Shown: positions 41,860 through 49,448, numbered from the stretch's first letter. The stretch is 49,448 bases of DNA from Streptomyces mayonensis (GCF_018982965.1 NZ_JACBYP010000058.1:1-49448); one strand, 5' to 3'. A program made the numbers and translations. The notes: generated by a model not told the origin, from the letters alone.

Positions 41860-42756
41860 GATCTCCAGCACCTGGACCGCCCACGGCGCGAAACCGCCCG
41901 CCTCCGGGTCCGGCTTGTAGTGCGCGAAGGCCGGCAGCCCGTTGGCCTCCACCCGCCGCAGCCGGGATCCCGCGCACCCCGCGCCGAGCGTCGTCATGAA
42001 GCCCGTGATGTCGGCCGGGCCCGCCAGCCACAGGTCGAACGGCGGCATCGTCATGATCGCGTCCTCGTGCAGCAGCGCGGTCAGCGCCGTCATGTCGTAG
42101 CCCTCGAAGGCCGCGACGTAGCGCTCCAGGAGCTTCTGCTGCTCCTCGTCCAGCGGGTCCGACACCGCCGCGTCCTCGCCCCGGTCCGACCGCTCCGCCA
42201 GGGTGGCGCGGGCGCGCTGCAGGGCGCTGTTGACCGACGCGACCGATGTGCCGAGCAGCTCGGCGACCTCGCTCGCCCGCCAGGCCAGCACCTCGCGCAG
42301 GATCAGCACCGCCCGCTGCTTGGGCGGCAGCTGCTGCAGGGCGGCCATGAAGGCGAGCCGCACCGACTCCTTGGCGACCGCGGCCTCGGCGGGGTCGGCG
42401 GTCGAGGGCAGCACACGGGCGTCCGGCATCGGCTCCAGCCAGGTGTGGTCCGGGCGGGGCGACAGGGCGGCCCGGGCGAGCGGCGTCGCCTCGGTGAGAT
42501 CCATCGGACGGGCCCGTTTGTTGCCCGCGGACAACATGTCCAGGCAGACGTTGGTCGCGATGCGGTAGAGCCAGGAGCGGAGACTGGAGCGGCCCTCGAA
42601 CTTCTCGTAGCTCCGCCAGGCGCGGACCAGGGTGTCCTGCACCGCGTCCTCGGCCTCGAAGGAGGAGCCGAGCATCCGGTAGCAGTACCCCGTCAGCTCG
42701 GTCCGGTGCTTCTCCAGCGCCGCGTCCAGCTCCGTCGTCACGGTGCCGTTGGTCAT
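41761..42756 (-). CDS. ECF RNA polymerase sigma factor with C-terminal SnoaL-like domain
   Basis: A 331-residue ECF sigma factor. Region 2 shows C-Y-R-M-L-G-S-S-F-E-A-E-D-A-V-Q-D and S-S-L-R-S-W-L-Y-R-I-A-T-N-V-C-L-D. Region 4 has L-P-P-K-Q-R-A-V-L-I-L-R-E-V and A-S-E-V-A-E-L-L-G-T-S-V-A-S-V-N-S-A-L-Q-R-A. From about 215 a SnoaL/NTF2-like domain follows (Y-V-A-A-F-E-G-Y-D-M-T-A-L, P-P-F-D-L-W-L-A-G), as in the long SigG/SigX5-like ECF groups where this domain tunes activity. The ATG at 42756 is set by homology. Its promoter matches the PafBC-type DNA-damage motif, so it may be part of the genotoxic stress response. Confidence 0.92.
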   Translation of the reverse strand: MTNGTVTTELDAALEKHRTELTGYCYRMLGSSFEAEDAVQDTLVRAWRSYEKFEGRSSLRSWLYRIATNVCLDMLSAGNKRARPMDLTEATPLARAALSPRPDHTWLEPMPDARVLPSTADPAEAAVAKESVRLAFMAALQQLPPKQRAVLILREVLAWRASEVAELLGTSVASVNSALQRARATLAERSDRGEDAAVSDPLDEEQQKLLERYVAAFEGYDMTALTALLHEDAIMTMPPFDLWLAGPADITGFMTTLGAGCAGSRLRRVEANGLPAFAHYKPDPEAGGFAPWAVQVLEISDGRITGFHCFLDTKRWFPLFDLPLRLEAEAD

Positions 42757-42813
42757 CGTCCACCCACCCCTGTGGCCGTCCCGTCGGGCGCGTCTTCGCA
42801 CCCCGCACTTCGG

Positions 42814-42836
42814 AAGCTACCGCAGGGGACTGACAA
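42814..42836 (-). promoter_or_regulatory. Candidate PafBC-type (RecA-independent DNA damage) promoter
   Basis: On the minus strand TTGTCAGTC (42836-42828), eight bases, then TAGCTT (42819-42814). This matches the actinobacterial motif TTGTC(A/G)GTG-N8-TAnnnT known from recA and PafBC-dependent promoters in all but one base. It lies 58 bp before the sigma factor ATG. Confidence 0.65.
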
Positions 42837-42891
42837 TGGCCTGTGCAGTCAAAAAAGGCGCAGGTCAGGGGCGCCCTTCCGGCCTCGCGCC

Positions 42892-43111
42892 GTCGGTGGG
42901 ACACCGGCCCTCGCCGTCGGTGGGACGTCGCTCGCGCGTCGGTGGGATGCGGGTCGTGGGCCGTCGGTGGGACGTCGCCCCGTGGCGTTGGCGGACCGGC
43001 CCCCGCGCCGTCGGTCGGACACCGGCCCTCCCGATGTCGGCGGGACACCGGCCCCGTGCCGTTGGCGGGACACCGGCCCCGTGCCGTCGGCGGAACGCCG
43101 GGCCCGGCGCC
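42892..43111. repeat. Degenerate 22-26-bp minisatellite, nine units
   Basis: Units start at 42892, 42916, 42938, 42963, 42987, 43010, 43036, 43061 and 43086 with GT(C/T)GG(T/C)GGGACACCGGCCC-like sequence. A run of GTACGCCC follows to 43140. The array fills the space between the MFS stop and the sigma factor promoter. It has no coding sense that I can support. Confidence 0.85.
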
Positions 43112-43146
43112 CGTACGCCTGTACGCCCGTACGCCCGTACGCCCCG

Positions 43147-44514
43147 TCAGTGGGACACGCCCGGCGTCCGCGCCGGGGCGTCGTCGGCCCGGTGGCGGGC
43201 GGCGGCCAGGGTGCCGGCCACCGTGATCGTCACGACTCCCGCCACCGCCAGCAGCCCGACCCCGACCGTGCTCGCCCAGCCGCCGGAGTGGAAGGCCACC
43301 GCGCCGACCGTGCTGCCCGCGCTGGAGCCGACGTAGTAGGCGGACTGGTACAGCGCCGCGGCCTGGGCACGGCCGTGCTGCGCGGTCTTGCCGACCGCCG
43401 ACGACGCCACCGCGTGTCCGGCGAAGAAGCCCGCCGTGATCAGCACCAGGCCCAGCAGGACCGTCGGCAGCGAGGGGGCCAGGGAGAGCAGCAGGCCCGC
43501 CGCCGTCGTACCGGCGCCCAGGTAGAGCGCGCCGCGGCGGCCGAGGCGGCTCACCAGCCGGCCCGCCGTCGCCGACGAGACCGTGCCGACCAGGTACACC
43601 AGGAAGATCGAGCCGATGAGACCCTGCGGCAGCGAGAACGGCGCCTCGGACAGCCGGTAGCCGATCACCGTGTAGACGCCGCCGAAGACCGTCATGAACA
43701 GCGCGCCGATCGCGTACAGGCGGCGCAGCAGCGGGTTGGCCAGGTGGTCGCGGACCGTGCGGACCAGGACGCGCGGCCGCAGCGAGCCCGCCGTGAAGTG
43801 CGTCGGCGCGGGCAGCAGCAGCCGGAAGGCCACCGCGCACCCGACCGCCACGAGGCCGATCACCCCGACGGCGACCCGCCAGCCCCACTCCTGGGCGACC
43901 CAGCCGGTGATGACCCGGCCACTCATGCCGCCGACACTGTTGCCCGCCACGAACAGACCGATCGCCGTGACCAGCGCCCGCGGTGTGACCTCCTCCGCGA
44001 GGTAGGCCGTCGCCGAGGCCGGCAGCCCGGCCAGTGCCGCGCCCTGGACCGCCCGCAGCGCGACCAGCACCGGCAGCGACGGCGCGAAGGGCACCAGCAG
44101 CCCGACGGTCACCGCGACCGCCAGCGACGCCGTCATGACCGTACGCCGTCCGAAGCGCTCCGACAGCGCGCTCATCGGCAGCACGAACACCGCGAGGCCA
44201 CCGGTCGCCGCGGCCACCGTCCAGCTCGCGTCGCTCGCCGTGCCGCCCATGTCGCCCGAGATCAGCGGCAGCAGGGCCTGGGTGGAGTAGAGGAGCGCGA
44301 AGGTCGCGACGCCCGCCAGGAAGAGGGCGAGGCTCATCCGGCGGTAACCGGGGCCGCCCGGGGCCATGCGCGAGTCGGAGGGCTCGGGGACGGAAGGGGC
44401 CGGGAGGGCGGAGGGGGCCGAGGGGTCCGCGGCGTCCGAGGGGTCCGAGGGGTCCGAGGGAGCGGCTGGGGCGGCGTCCACGGTCGTGGACGCCCCGGTA
44501 TCGGCGGGAGTCAT
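43147..44514 (-). CDS. MFS transporter (YnfM/arabinose-efflux-like)
   Basis: A 455-residue twelve-segment carrier. After a 50-residue cytoplasmic lead rich in Ser-Asp-Pro repeats come L-L-P-L-I-S-G-D-M-G, S-E-R-F-G-R-R-T-V-M (motif A), R-A-V-Q-G-A-A-L-A-G-L-P (motif B), L-V-S-R-L-G-R-R-G-A and Q-S-A-Y-Y-V-G-S-S-A-G. This pattern is of drug/sugar efflux MFS proteins. Its substrate is unknown. It is divergent from a LysR gene 63 bp away, its probable regulator. Confidence 0.88.
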   Translation of the reverse strand: MTPADTGASTTVDAAPAAPSDPSDPSDAADPSAPSALPAPSVPEPSDSRMAPGGPGYRRMSLALFLAGVATFALLYSTQALLPLISGDMGGTASDASWTVAAATGGLAVFVLPMSALSERFGRRTVMTASLAVAVTVGLLVPFAPSLPVLVALRAVQGAALAGLPASATAYLAEEVTPRALVTAIGLFVAGNSVGGMSGRVITGWVAQEWGWRVAVGVIGLVAVGCAVAFRLLLPAPTHFTAGSLRPRVLVRTVRDHLANPLLRRLYAIGALFMTVFGGVYTVIGYRLSEAPFSLPQGLIGSIFLVYLVGTVSSATAGRLVSRLGRRGALYLGAGTTAAGLLLSLAPSLPTVLLGLVLITAGFFAGHAVASSAVGKTAQHGRAQAAALYQSAYYVGSSAGSTVGAVAFHSGGWASTVGVGLLAVAGVVTITVAGTLAAARHRADDAPARTPGVSH

Positions 44515-44577
44515 GTCTCGAAGGTACGGAGCCCCTTACTCATCCGTCCAATGCATGGAATGGCCATAATCGTTCCC

Positions 44578-45531
44578 ATGGTGCATCAGTCAAGCTCACG
44601 GCCCCGCCTGTCACCGTCCGGTGACACGGAAGACATCGTCGCGCTGCTCGCCCCCCGCCTCGCGCACTTCGCCGGCGTGGCCCGCACCGAGCACGTCACC
44701 CGGGCCGCCCAGGAGATGAACGTCCCCCAGTCGACCCTCTCGCGCGCCCTGGTCCGCCTGGAGGAGGACCTCGGCGTCGACCTGTTCGTGCGCCGCGGCC
44801 GGACCCTCGCGCTGACCGTCGCCGGACGCACCTTCCTCGGCTCCGTCGAACGCGCCCTCGCCGAGGTCGAGCGGGCCGCCGACGAGGTCCGCGCCGACGC
44901 CGACCCGACCACCGGCAAGGTCGCCTTCGGGTTCCTGCACACCATGGGTGCCGAGACCGTCCCCGGTCTGCTGCACGCCTTCCGCGCCGACCACCCCCGC
45001 GTCCGCTTCAGTCTCGTCCAGAACTACGGCGAGGCCATGCTGGAACGCCTGCGCGCCGGCGAGCTCGACCTCTGCCTGACCTCGCCGGTCCCCGACGCCC
45101 CCGACCTGGTCGCCCGCCGGCTCGACGAGCAGAAGCTGCGCCTGGTCGTTCCGGCCGACCACCCCCTGGCCGGGCGCAGACGCATCCGCCTCGCCGAGGC
45201 CGCCGACGAGAACTTCGTGACCCTGGAGCCGGGTTACGGGCTGCGCCGCATCACCGACGCCCTGTGCCGGCAGGCCGGGTTCCGGCCCAGGGTCGCCTTC
45301 GAGGGGGAGGAGGCGGAGACCCTGCGCGGCCTGGTCGCCGCGGGACTCGGTGTCGCCCTGCTGCCCCCGCCCGCCGTGCCCCGCCCCGGCGTAGTCGAAC
45401 TGACGGTCACCGCCCCGCGCGCGGCCCGGGAGATCGGCGTCGCCTGGCTCGCGGGGCGGACGGACACGCCGCCCGTGGCGGCGTTCAAGAGGTTCCTGCT
45501 GTCGAGGAGGGGGAGCCTGCTGCCGTCCTGA
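44578..45531 (+). CDS. LysR-family transcriptional regulator
   Basis: A 317-residue regulator with an N-terminal winged helix (H-V-T-R-A-A-Q-E-M-N-V-P-Q-S-T-L-S-R-A-L, then L-G-V-D-L-F-V-R-R-G-R) and a LysR substrate-binding domain (V-A-F-G-F-L-H-T, L-T-S-P-V-P-D-A-P, V-P-A-D-H-P-L-A-G). The ATG at 44578 has no Shine-Dalgarno and follows a -10-like CATAAT by seven bases, so it is probably leaderless. It is divergent from the MFS exporter gene and likely controls it; the short shared region holds the symmetrical CCAATGCATGG. Confidence 0.9.
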   Translation: MVHQSSSRPRLSPSGDTEDIVALLAPRLAHFAGVARTEHVTRAAQEMNVPQSTLSRALVRLEEDLGVDLFVRRGRTLALTVAGRTFLGSVERALAEVERAADEVRADADPTTGKVAFGFLHTMGAETVPGLLHAFRADHPRVRFSLVQNYGEAMLERLRAGELDLCLTSPVPDAPDLVARRLDEQKLRLVVPADHPLAGRRRIRLAEAADENFVTLEPGYGLRRITDALCRQAGFRPRVAFEGEEAETLRGLVAAGLGVALLPPPAVPRPGVVELTVTAPRAAREIGVAWLAGRTDTPPVAAFKRFLLSRRGSLLPS

Positions 45532-45545
45532 CCCGCGCATCGCTG

Positions 45546-45660
45546 GGCTCCCGGGCCCTCACGTCCCCCCCCGCGGGTTCCCGGGCTCCCGGGCCCTCGC
45601 GTCCCCGGGCCCTCGCGTCCCCGGGCCCTCGCGTCCCCGGGCCCTCGGGTCCCCGCGTCC
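45546..45660. repeat. 16-bp G/C-rich tandem repeat
   Basis: GTCCCCGGGCCCTCGC is exact at 45601-45616 and 45617-45632, with one change at 45633-45648; partial copies lie either side. CCCGGGCCC is self-complementary, so the transcript could fold. It lies between convergent genes and may serve as a terminator region. Confidence 0.85.
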
Positions 45661-45710
45661 CGGGTCCCTGGCGCCCATTGCCCCCGGCACCCCGTGTCCC
45701 CCTCGCGTCG

Positions 45711-46472
45711 TTACCGCCGCAGCGACTTACCGAACCCCGCCGCCAGCGGCATCCGCAGTCCCAGCGGCGGCGGCGCGGCCAGCGCGTCCTCCACCGGGCG
45801 CGAGAAGGACTGCCCGAACAGCGCGCCCATCACGAAATCCTCGGCCAGCGCGGTGACTTCCTCCCGGTACTGCCGTAACCCGTGGCCGTCCGAGTGCACT
45901 TCGAAGCGGCACACGGCGCGGTTCGCCTTCTTCGCCCGTGCCGCCAGCCGGAACGACAACTCCGGGTCGCTGCGCTCGTCGTTCGTGCCGTGCACGATCA
46001 GCACCTGCCGCCCGGCGAGCTGCCGCACCGGTTCGGTCGGCGCCGCCACGTCGTCCTCCGGCAGCCAGGGAGCGATCGCCAGCACGGAGTTGACGGCCTC
46101 GTGCCCGGCGGCGCGCAGCGCGGCCCGCCCGCCCATGCCGGTGCCGGCCAGGCAGACGGGTACGTCGCCGTAGCGCCGTACCGCCTCGTCGGCCGCCCAC
46201 TCGGCGTCCCGCGCGAGGTGCGCCTCGGAGCCGTTCCAGCCGCGGTAGCGGTAGTGCACGACATGCGCCGCCAGCCCCTCGTCCCGCCCCGCGCGCGCCA
46301 TCCGGCGACCCAGCGCCCGTACGGACCCGGTCGCCAGCAGCGGCGACGGTCTGCGGCTGGACACCTCGTCGCCGCCGGGGAGCAGCAGCACCACGCCGCT
46401 CACCGCCGTCCCCTCCGGACCGAGCGTTCGCCCCAGCCGGGCCCGACGGACCGGCGTCGCTTGCTGTGCCAT
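45711..46472 (-). CDS. Alpha/beta-hydrolase-fold protein lacking the nucleophile serine
   Basis: A 253-residue protein of the dienelactone-hydrolase-like type. V-V-L-L-L-P-G-G, the nucleophile-elbow segment V-C-L-A-G-T-G-M-G-G-R-A-A (106-118), V-H-G-T-N-D-E with Asp165, and S-D-G-H-G-L with His197 are in the right order. In the elbow, G-x-S-x-G has become G-T-G-M-G, so Gly112 stands where the catalytic Ser should be. The protein may thus be non-catalytic, or use Thr111. No partner is evident; adenosine deaminase is divergent. Confidence 0.8.
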   Translation of the reverse strand: MAQQATPVRRARLGRTLGPEGTAVSGVVLLLPGGDEVSSRRPSPLLATGSVRALGRRMARAGRDEGLAAHVVHYRYRGWNGSEAHLARDAEWAADEAVRRYGDVPVCLAGTGMGGRAALRAAGHEAVNSVLAIAPWLPEDDVAAPTEPVRQLAGRQVLIVHGTNDERSDPELSFRLAARAKKANRAVCRFEVHSDGHGLRQYREEVTALAEDFVMGALFGQSFSRPVEDALAAPPPLGLRMPLAAGFGKSLRR

Positions 46473-46629
46473 GGCAGAACATTCTCAGAAGACCGGGTGT
46501 ACGCCACCTGTCCGCGCAATCACCGTTACATATCGGCGGATCCGTACACCGCCGCGCTCCCGCCGAACCGTGCGGCCGTCCCTCCGCGGTCGCGGCCACG
46601 GCTGCGGATTCGTGCGTTCGCCCGGTGTT

Positions 46630-46641
46630 CTACGCGCGTAG
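46630..46641. promoter_or_regulatory. Candidate nucleoside-regulon operator upstream of add
   Basis: CTACGCGCGTAG, the same perfect palindrome as at 26963, 17 bp before the add start codon. Confidence 0.65.
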
Positions 46642-46657
46642 GAGTTAGAGTGCGGAA

Positions 46658-47893
46658 ATGACGAGCCCAGCGGAGACGACGAGCCGGAGCACCACGACGA
46701 ACACCCCCAACACCCCCAACACCCCGAGCACCCCGAGCACCATGACGAACTCCGCGAGGGCCCTGACGCCCGACCGGATCCGCCGGGCGCCGAAGGTCCT
46801 GCTGCATGACCACCTCGACGGCGGACTGCGCCCGGGCACGGTCGTGGAACTCGCCCGTGAGACCGGCTACGCGGGACTGCCCGCGGCCGACGCCGACCGG
46901 CTCGGCGCCTGGTTCCGGCAGGCCGCCGACTCGGGGTCGCTGGAGCGCTACCTGGAGACCTTCTCCCACACCGTCGGCGTCATGCAGACCCGCGAGGCGC
47001 TCGTCCGGGTCGCCGCCGAGTGCGCCGAGGACCTCGCCGAGGACGGCGTCGTCTACGCCGAGGTGCGGTACGCCCCCGAGCAGCACCTCGAGAAGGGGCT
47101 CACCCTCGAAGAGGTCGTCGAGGCCGTCAACGAGGGCTTCCGGGAAGGCGAGCGGCGCGCCCGGGAGAACGGCCACCGCATCCGGGTCGGCGCCCTGCTC
47201 ACCGCCATGCGGCACGCCGCCCGCGCCCTGGAGATCGCCGAACTCGCCAACCGCTACCGCGACCTCGGCGTGGTCGGCTTCGACATCGCGGGCGCCGAGG
47301 CCGGGTACCCGCCCACCCGCCACCTGGACGCCTTCGAGTACCTGAAGCGGGAGAACAACCACTTCACGATCCACGCCGGTGAAGCCTTCGGCCTCCCGTC
47401 CATCTGGCAGGCCCTGCAGTGGTGCGGCGCCGACCGGCTCGGGCACGGGGTGCGCATCATCGACGACATCCAGGTCCAGGAGGACGGCACGGTCAAGCTC
47501 GGCCGGCTCGCCTCGTACGTCCGGGACAAGCGGATCCCGCTGGAACTGTGCCCCAGCTCCAACCTCCAGACCGGCGCCGCCGACTCCTACGCCGAGCACC
47601 CCATCGGGCTGCTGCGCCGGCTGCACTTCCGGGCCACCGTCAACACCGACAACCGCCTGATGTCCCACACCGGCATGAGCCGGGAATTCGAGCACCTTGT
47701 CGAGGCGTTCGGTTACACGCTCGACGACATGCAGTGGTTCTCTGTCAATGCGATGAAATCAGCGTTCATTCCTTTCGATGAAAGACTCGCCATGATCAAT
47801 GACGTGATCAAACCCGGATATGCCGAGCTGAAGTCCGAATGGCTGTTCCAGCAGACGGCTTCCACCAGCGGTGATGCGGGCGGCAAGGAGTGA
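46658..47893 (+). CDS. add: Adenosine deaminase
   Basis: A 411-residue zinc enzyme turning adenosine into inosine. Zinc ligands are in H-D-H-L-D-G (His50, His52); then H-A-G-E (239-242) with the catalytic Glu, G-H-G-V-R-I, and N-T-D-N-R-L (329-334) with the ligand Asp331. N-D-N replaces the more usual D-D-P. The first 30 residues are a Thr/Asn/Pro repeat from a 9-bp tandem repeat, so an ATG at 46742 could be the older start. The palindrome shared with the nucleoside transporter lies just upstream. The last 120 bases are unusually A/T-rich with codons such as AGA, AAA, TCA and ATT. Confidence 0.93.
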   Translation: MTSPAETTSRSTTTNTPNTPNTPSTPSTMTNSARALTPDRIRRAPKVLLHDHLDGGLRPGTVVELARETGYAGLPAADADRLGAWFRQAADSGSLERYLETFSHTVGVMQTREALVRVAAECAEDLAEDGVVYAEVRYAPEQHLEKGLTLEEVVEAVNEGFREGERRARENGHRIRVGALLTAMRHAARALEIAELANRYRDLGVVGFDIAGAEAGYPPTRHLDAFEYLKRENNHFTIHAGEAFGLPSIWQALQWCGADRLGHGVRIIDDIQVQEDGTVKLGRLASYVRDKRIPLELCPSSNLQTGAADSYAEHPIGLLRRLHFRATVNTDNRLMSHTGMSREFEHLVEAFGYTLDDMQWFSVNAMKSAFIPFDERLAMINDVIKPGYAELKSEWLFQQTASTSGDAGGKE

Positions 47894-48032
47894 GTGAGGT
47901 GTGACGGTAATACGTGGTGCGGGTCGGCTTTCACAATCCGTCCGCATTTCGATGTTTGCCGCGGAGGGCGGGGCGTGTTTACGGTCGAGCACCGCTCACA
48001 TCCCCCTCACCCCATTACGAGGACGCATTTCC

Positions 48033-48401
48033 ATGAAGCACTCTGCTGCCAAGACCCTCGGTGTCGCCGCCCTCGGCGCAGCCTTCGCCGCCGCCGGTGC
48101 GGGCGCGGCCTCCGCGGCCCCCGAGCTCCCCGACACCGCGCAGACGGTGGACTCCGTCGCGCGGACGCTCCCCGCGGAGACGGTCTCCCAGGTGGCGCCC
48201 GGCGCGGGCAACGTGCTGGAGCAGGGCCGTCGCATCTCCCACACGGGTCTGACCGCCGCCCAGCCGGTCGTCGAGCAGCTGGTCGCGGAGCAGCTGAACG
48301 AGGGGCCGACCGAGCCGGCCGCCAAGCTGCTCGGCGGCCTGCCCACGCAGGGACTGCCCACCCAGGGCCTCGGGGTCAACGGCCTCCCGCTCGGCGGCTG
48401 A
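48033..48401 (+). CDS. Small secreted protein, function unknown
   Basis: A 122-residue protein with a clear signal peptide (K-H-S-A-A-K-T-L-G-V-A-A-L-G, then A-S-A-A-P as the cleavage region near 29). The mature part is about 93 residues, rich in Ala, Gln, Val and Pro, and ends in a Gly-Leu-Pro repeat (G-L-P-T-Q-G-L-P-T-Q-G-L-G). There are no cysteines and no chaplin motif. I recall similar short secreted proteins in Streptomyces named ATP-binding without support. ATG preceded by GAGGA. The strong hairpin after it ends the transcript. Confidence 0.8.
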   Translation: MKHSAAKTLGVAALGAAFAAAGAGAASAAPELPDTAQTVDSVARTLPAETVSQVAPGAGNVLEQGRRISHTGLTAAQPVVEQLVAEQLNEGPTEPAAKLLGGLPTQGLPTQGLGVNGLPLGG

Positions 48402-48430
48402 GCCCCGCCCCACCCCTCCCACGCGCCGAC

Positions 48431-48461
48431 GGGGCGCACCCGGTGTCGCCGGGTGCGCCCC
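48431..48461 (+). terminator. Perfect 13-bp hairpin
   Basis: GGGGCGCACCCGG, loop TGTCG, CCGGGTGCGCCCC, with outer CGAC/GTCG able to extend the stem. It lies between the secreted-protein gene and the convergent PspC gene. Confidence 0.85.
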
Positions 48462-48491
48462 GCCGTCGTACCAGAGGGGGAGGTACGGGTG

Positions 48492-48695
48492 TCACCAGGC
48501 CGTGCGGGCCGCCTTCTCCTCGGAGGGGAGGAGGATCCACAGGGCCAGGTAGAGCAGGAACTGCGGGCCGGGCAGCAGGCAGGAGACCAGGAAGATCACC
48601 CGCATCGTGCCGGCGGAGGTGCCGAAGCGCCGTGCCAGCGCGGCGCACACTCCGCCGATCATGCGGCCGTGGGTGGGGCGGGCGAGGCTGGACAT
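48492..48695 (-). CDS. PspC-domain membrane protein
   Basis: A 67-residue protein that is little more than one PspC domain: G-R-M-I-G-G-V-C-A-A-L-A-R-R-F-G, T-M-R-V-I-F-L-V-S-C-L-L-P-G-P, Y-L-A-L-W-I-L-L-P. One to two membrane segments. PspC proteins sense membrane or envelope stress in other bacteria; the small stand-alone forms in actinobacteria are not characterised, as far as I know. Confidence 0.9.
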   Translation of the reverse strand: MSSLARPTHGRMIGGVCAALARRFGTSAGTMRVIFLVSCLLPGPQFLLYLALWILLPSEEKAARTAW

Positions 48696-48789
48696 CGCGG
48701 CTCCTTCGTGAGCGTGTGGACGGGTCGCCGTTCGGCTTCCCCTTCATCTGCCCTCCACGCTACGAGGACGAGCCGGACATTACGTCGCC

Positions 48790-49329
48790 CTAGGGAGCTA
48801 CACCGACCCTGGTAATCGTCGGGGTCCGTCCCTGAGAGGGCTCCTCCTGGGGGATGTCCTGCTGGTACCTGCGGTGTAGCCGGGCCCGGCCGGCGGGGAC
48901 GACGGCGAGGTGCACGAGGGCCGCGCCGACCGTGTTCAGCAGCAGCGAGTCGACGTCGACGACCTGCCCGGGAACCCCGGTCTGGAGCATCTCGATACCC
49001 AGGGACAGCAGCGCGGTGGCGGCGAGGGTGCGCAGCAGGGAGGCCAGCGGCGAGACGACCGGCCGTCCGCCGGCCATCGGCAGCAGGACCCCGAGCGGCG
49101 CCAGCAGGGCGAGCGACCCGCCGAGCGAGCGGGCCGCCTCGGGCCAGCCCAGCGCCAGGTCGGCGCGGATGCCGGCGAACGGCTGCAGATTGGGCGGCAG
49201 TACCCAGGGCACGTCCAGCGGACGCAGCGTGTACCAGGCGACGAAAGCGAGATGCGCGACCAGGAGCACACTTCCTGTCGCACGGATGCGGAGCACGGCG
49301 CTGCCGCCGAGGAACCCATGACGCTGCAC
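48790..49329 (-). CDS. VanZ-like membrane protein
   Basis: A 179-residue membrane protein of the VanZ type: F-V-A-W-Y-T-L-R-P, L-L-A-P-L-G-V-L-L-P, and the late motif I-E-M-L-Q-T...R/G-Q-V-V-D-V-D-S-L-L-L-N-T-V-G-A. Four membrane segments and a hydrophilic C-terminal tail. VanZ itself gives low-level teicoplanin resistance, but most chromosomal members are of unknown use. GTG start at 49329 with AGGGGGG close before it. Confidence 0.88.
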   Translation of the reverse strand: MQRHGFLGGSAVLRIRATGSVLLVAHLAFVAWYTLRPLDVPWVLPPNLQPFAGIRADLALGWPEAARSLGGSLALLAPLGVLLPMAGGRPVVSPLASLLRTLAATALLSLGIEMLQTGVPGQVVDVDSLLLNTVGAALVHLAVVPAGRARLHRRYQQDIPQEEPSQGRTPTITRVGVAP

Positions 49330-49398
49330 GCCCCCCTAGACGCGACCCGCGCCGCGCGCGGTTCCGGCCTCCTGCACGCAAGGGTGAGGCTTGCGCCA

Positions 49399-49448
49399 CA
49401 CGGCCCCCACACGGCCCCCACACAGGCCCCGCACGGGCCCCCGCACGG
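49399..49448. repeat. Short CACACGGCCCC repeats at the right edge
   Basis: CACACGGCCCC appears twice exactly at 49397-49419 and in altered forms (CACAGGCCCCG, CACGGGCCCCC) to the window end. It is upstream of the VanZ-like gene; I see no gene in it. Confidence 0.7.

Noticed and set aside
42892..43111. Regular repeats that might be a CRISPR array
   Set aside because: Units are contiguous, 22-26 bp, degenerate, with no unique spacers and no cas genes. It is a minisatellite.
40544..43888. Very long minus-strand open frame (over 1100 codons)
   Set aside because: It crosses three real genes and has the Arg/Gly/Pro composition of an antisense or out-of-frame reading in high-GC DNA.

Overview
The window is about 72% GC with strong G/C bias at third codon positions, GTG starts, GTGA/ATGA start-stop overlaps, leaderless genes and many actinobacterial families. 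This is chromosomal DNA of a Streptomyces. From memory (no search was run), the order mutase, Kdn cluster, BMP lipoproteins, nucleoside ABC transporter, cdd, deoA, add resembles the SCO4869-SCO4905 region of S. coelicolor. I see no integrase, transposase, tRNA, rRNA or CRISPR array.

Layout. 1-5407: the tail of an unidentified gene with His-Pro-Glu repeats, an L,D-transpeptidase lipoprotein, a B12-dependent acyl-CoA mutase large subunit, and a flavin monooxygenase divergent from a TetR regulator with two matching operators. 5392-21741: a cell-surface glycan cluster. It holds three SAM methyltransferase-like proteins, a membrane acyltransferase, a GT29-like sialyltransferase homologue, a GT8/pyruvyltransferase fusion, a GT2, two polysialyltransferase-like GT-B proteins, a DUF6716-type glycosyltransferase, a CMP-nonulosonate synthetase fused to a HAD phosphatase, and a nonulosonate synthase. 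No UDP-GlcNAc 2-epimerase is present, which fits Kdn (deaminated neuraminic acid) rather than N-acetylneuraminate, and a teichulosonic-acid-type wall polymer. Two divergent GTG-start genes in the middle carry mirror-image promoters with PHO-box-like GTTCACC elements.

21771-33017: a GntR/Uma2 fusion, an M20 peptidase, then a nucleoside uptake and salvage block: two near-duplicate BMP lipoproteins, an ATPase, two permeases, cytidine deaminase and thymidine phosphorylase. The palindrome CTACGCGCGTAG, or a close variant, lies before both BMP genes, before the ATPase and again before adenosine deaminase at 46.6 kb. This suggests one nucleoside regulon. A Uma2 gene at 33.1 kb is broken by a frameshift.

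33763-40306: a sugar-acid catabolic cluster (semialdehyde dehydrogenase, dehydratase/aldolase-fold enzyme, enolase-superfamily dehydratase, GntR-FCD regulator, MFS importer) with three related candidate operators. 40390-49329: an AEC carrier, a STAS protein overlapping an ECF sigma factor gene on the other strand, an MFS/LysR divergent pair, an alpha/beta hydrolase lacking its nucleophile serine, adenosine deaminase, a small secreted protein, a PspC protein and a VanZ-like protein. The sigma gene has a promoter matching the PafBC-type DNA-damage motif. Short G/C-rich minisatellites are common between genes throughout.
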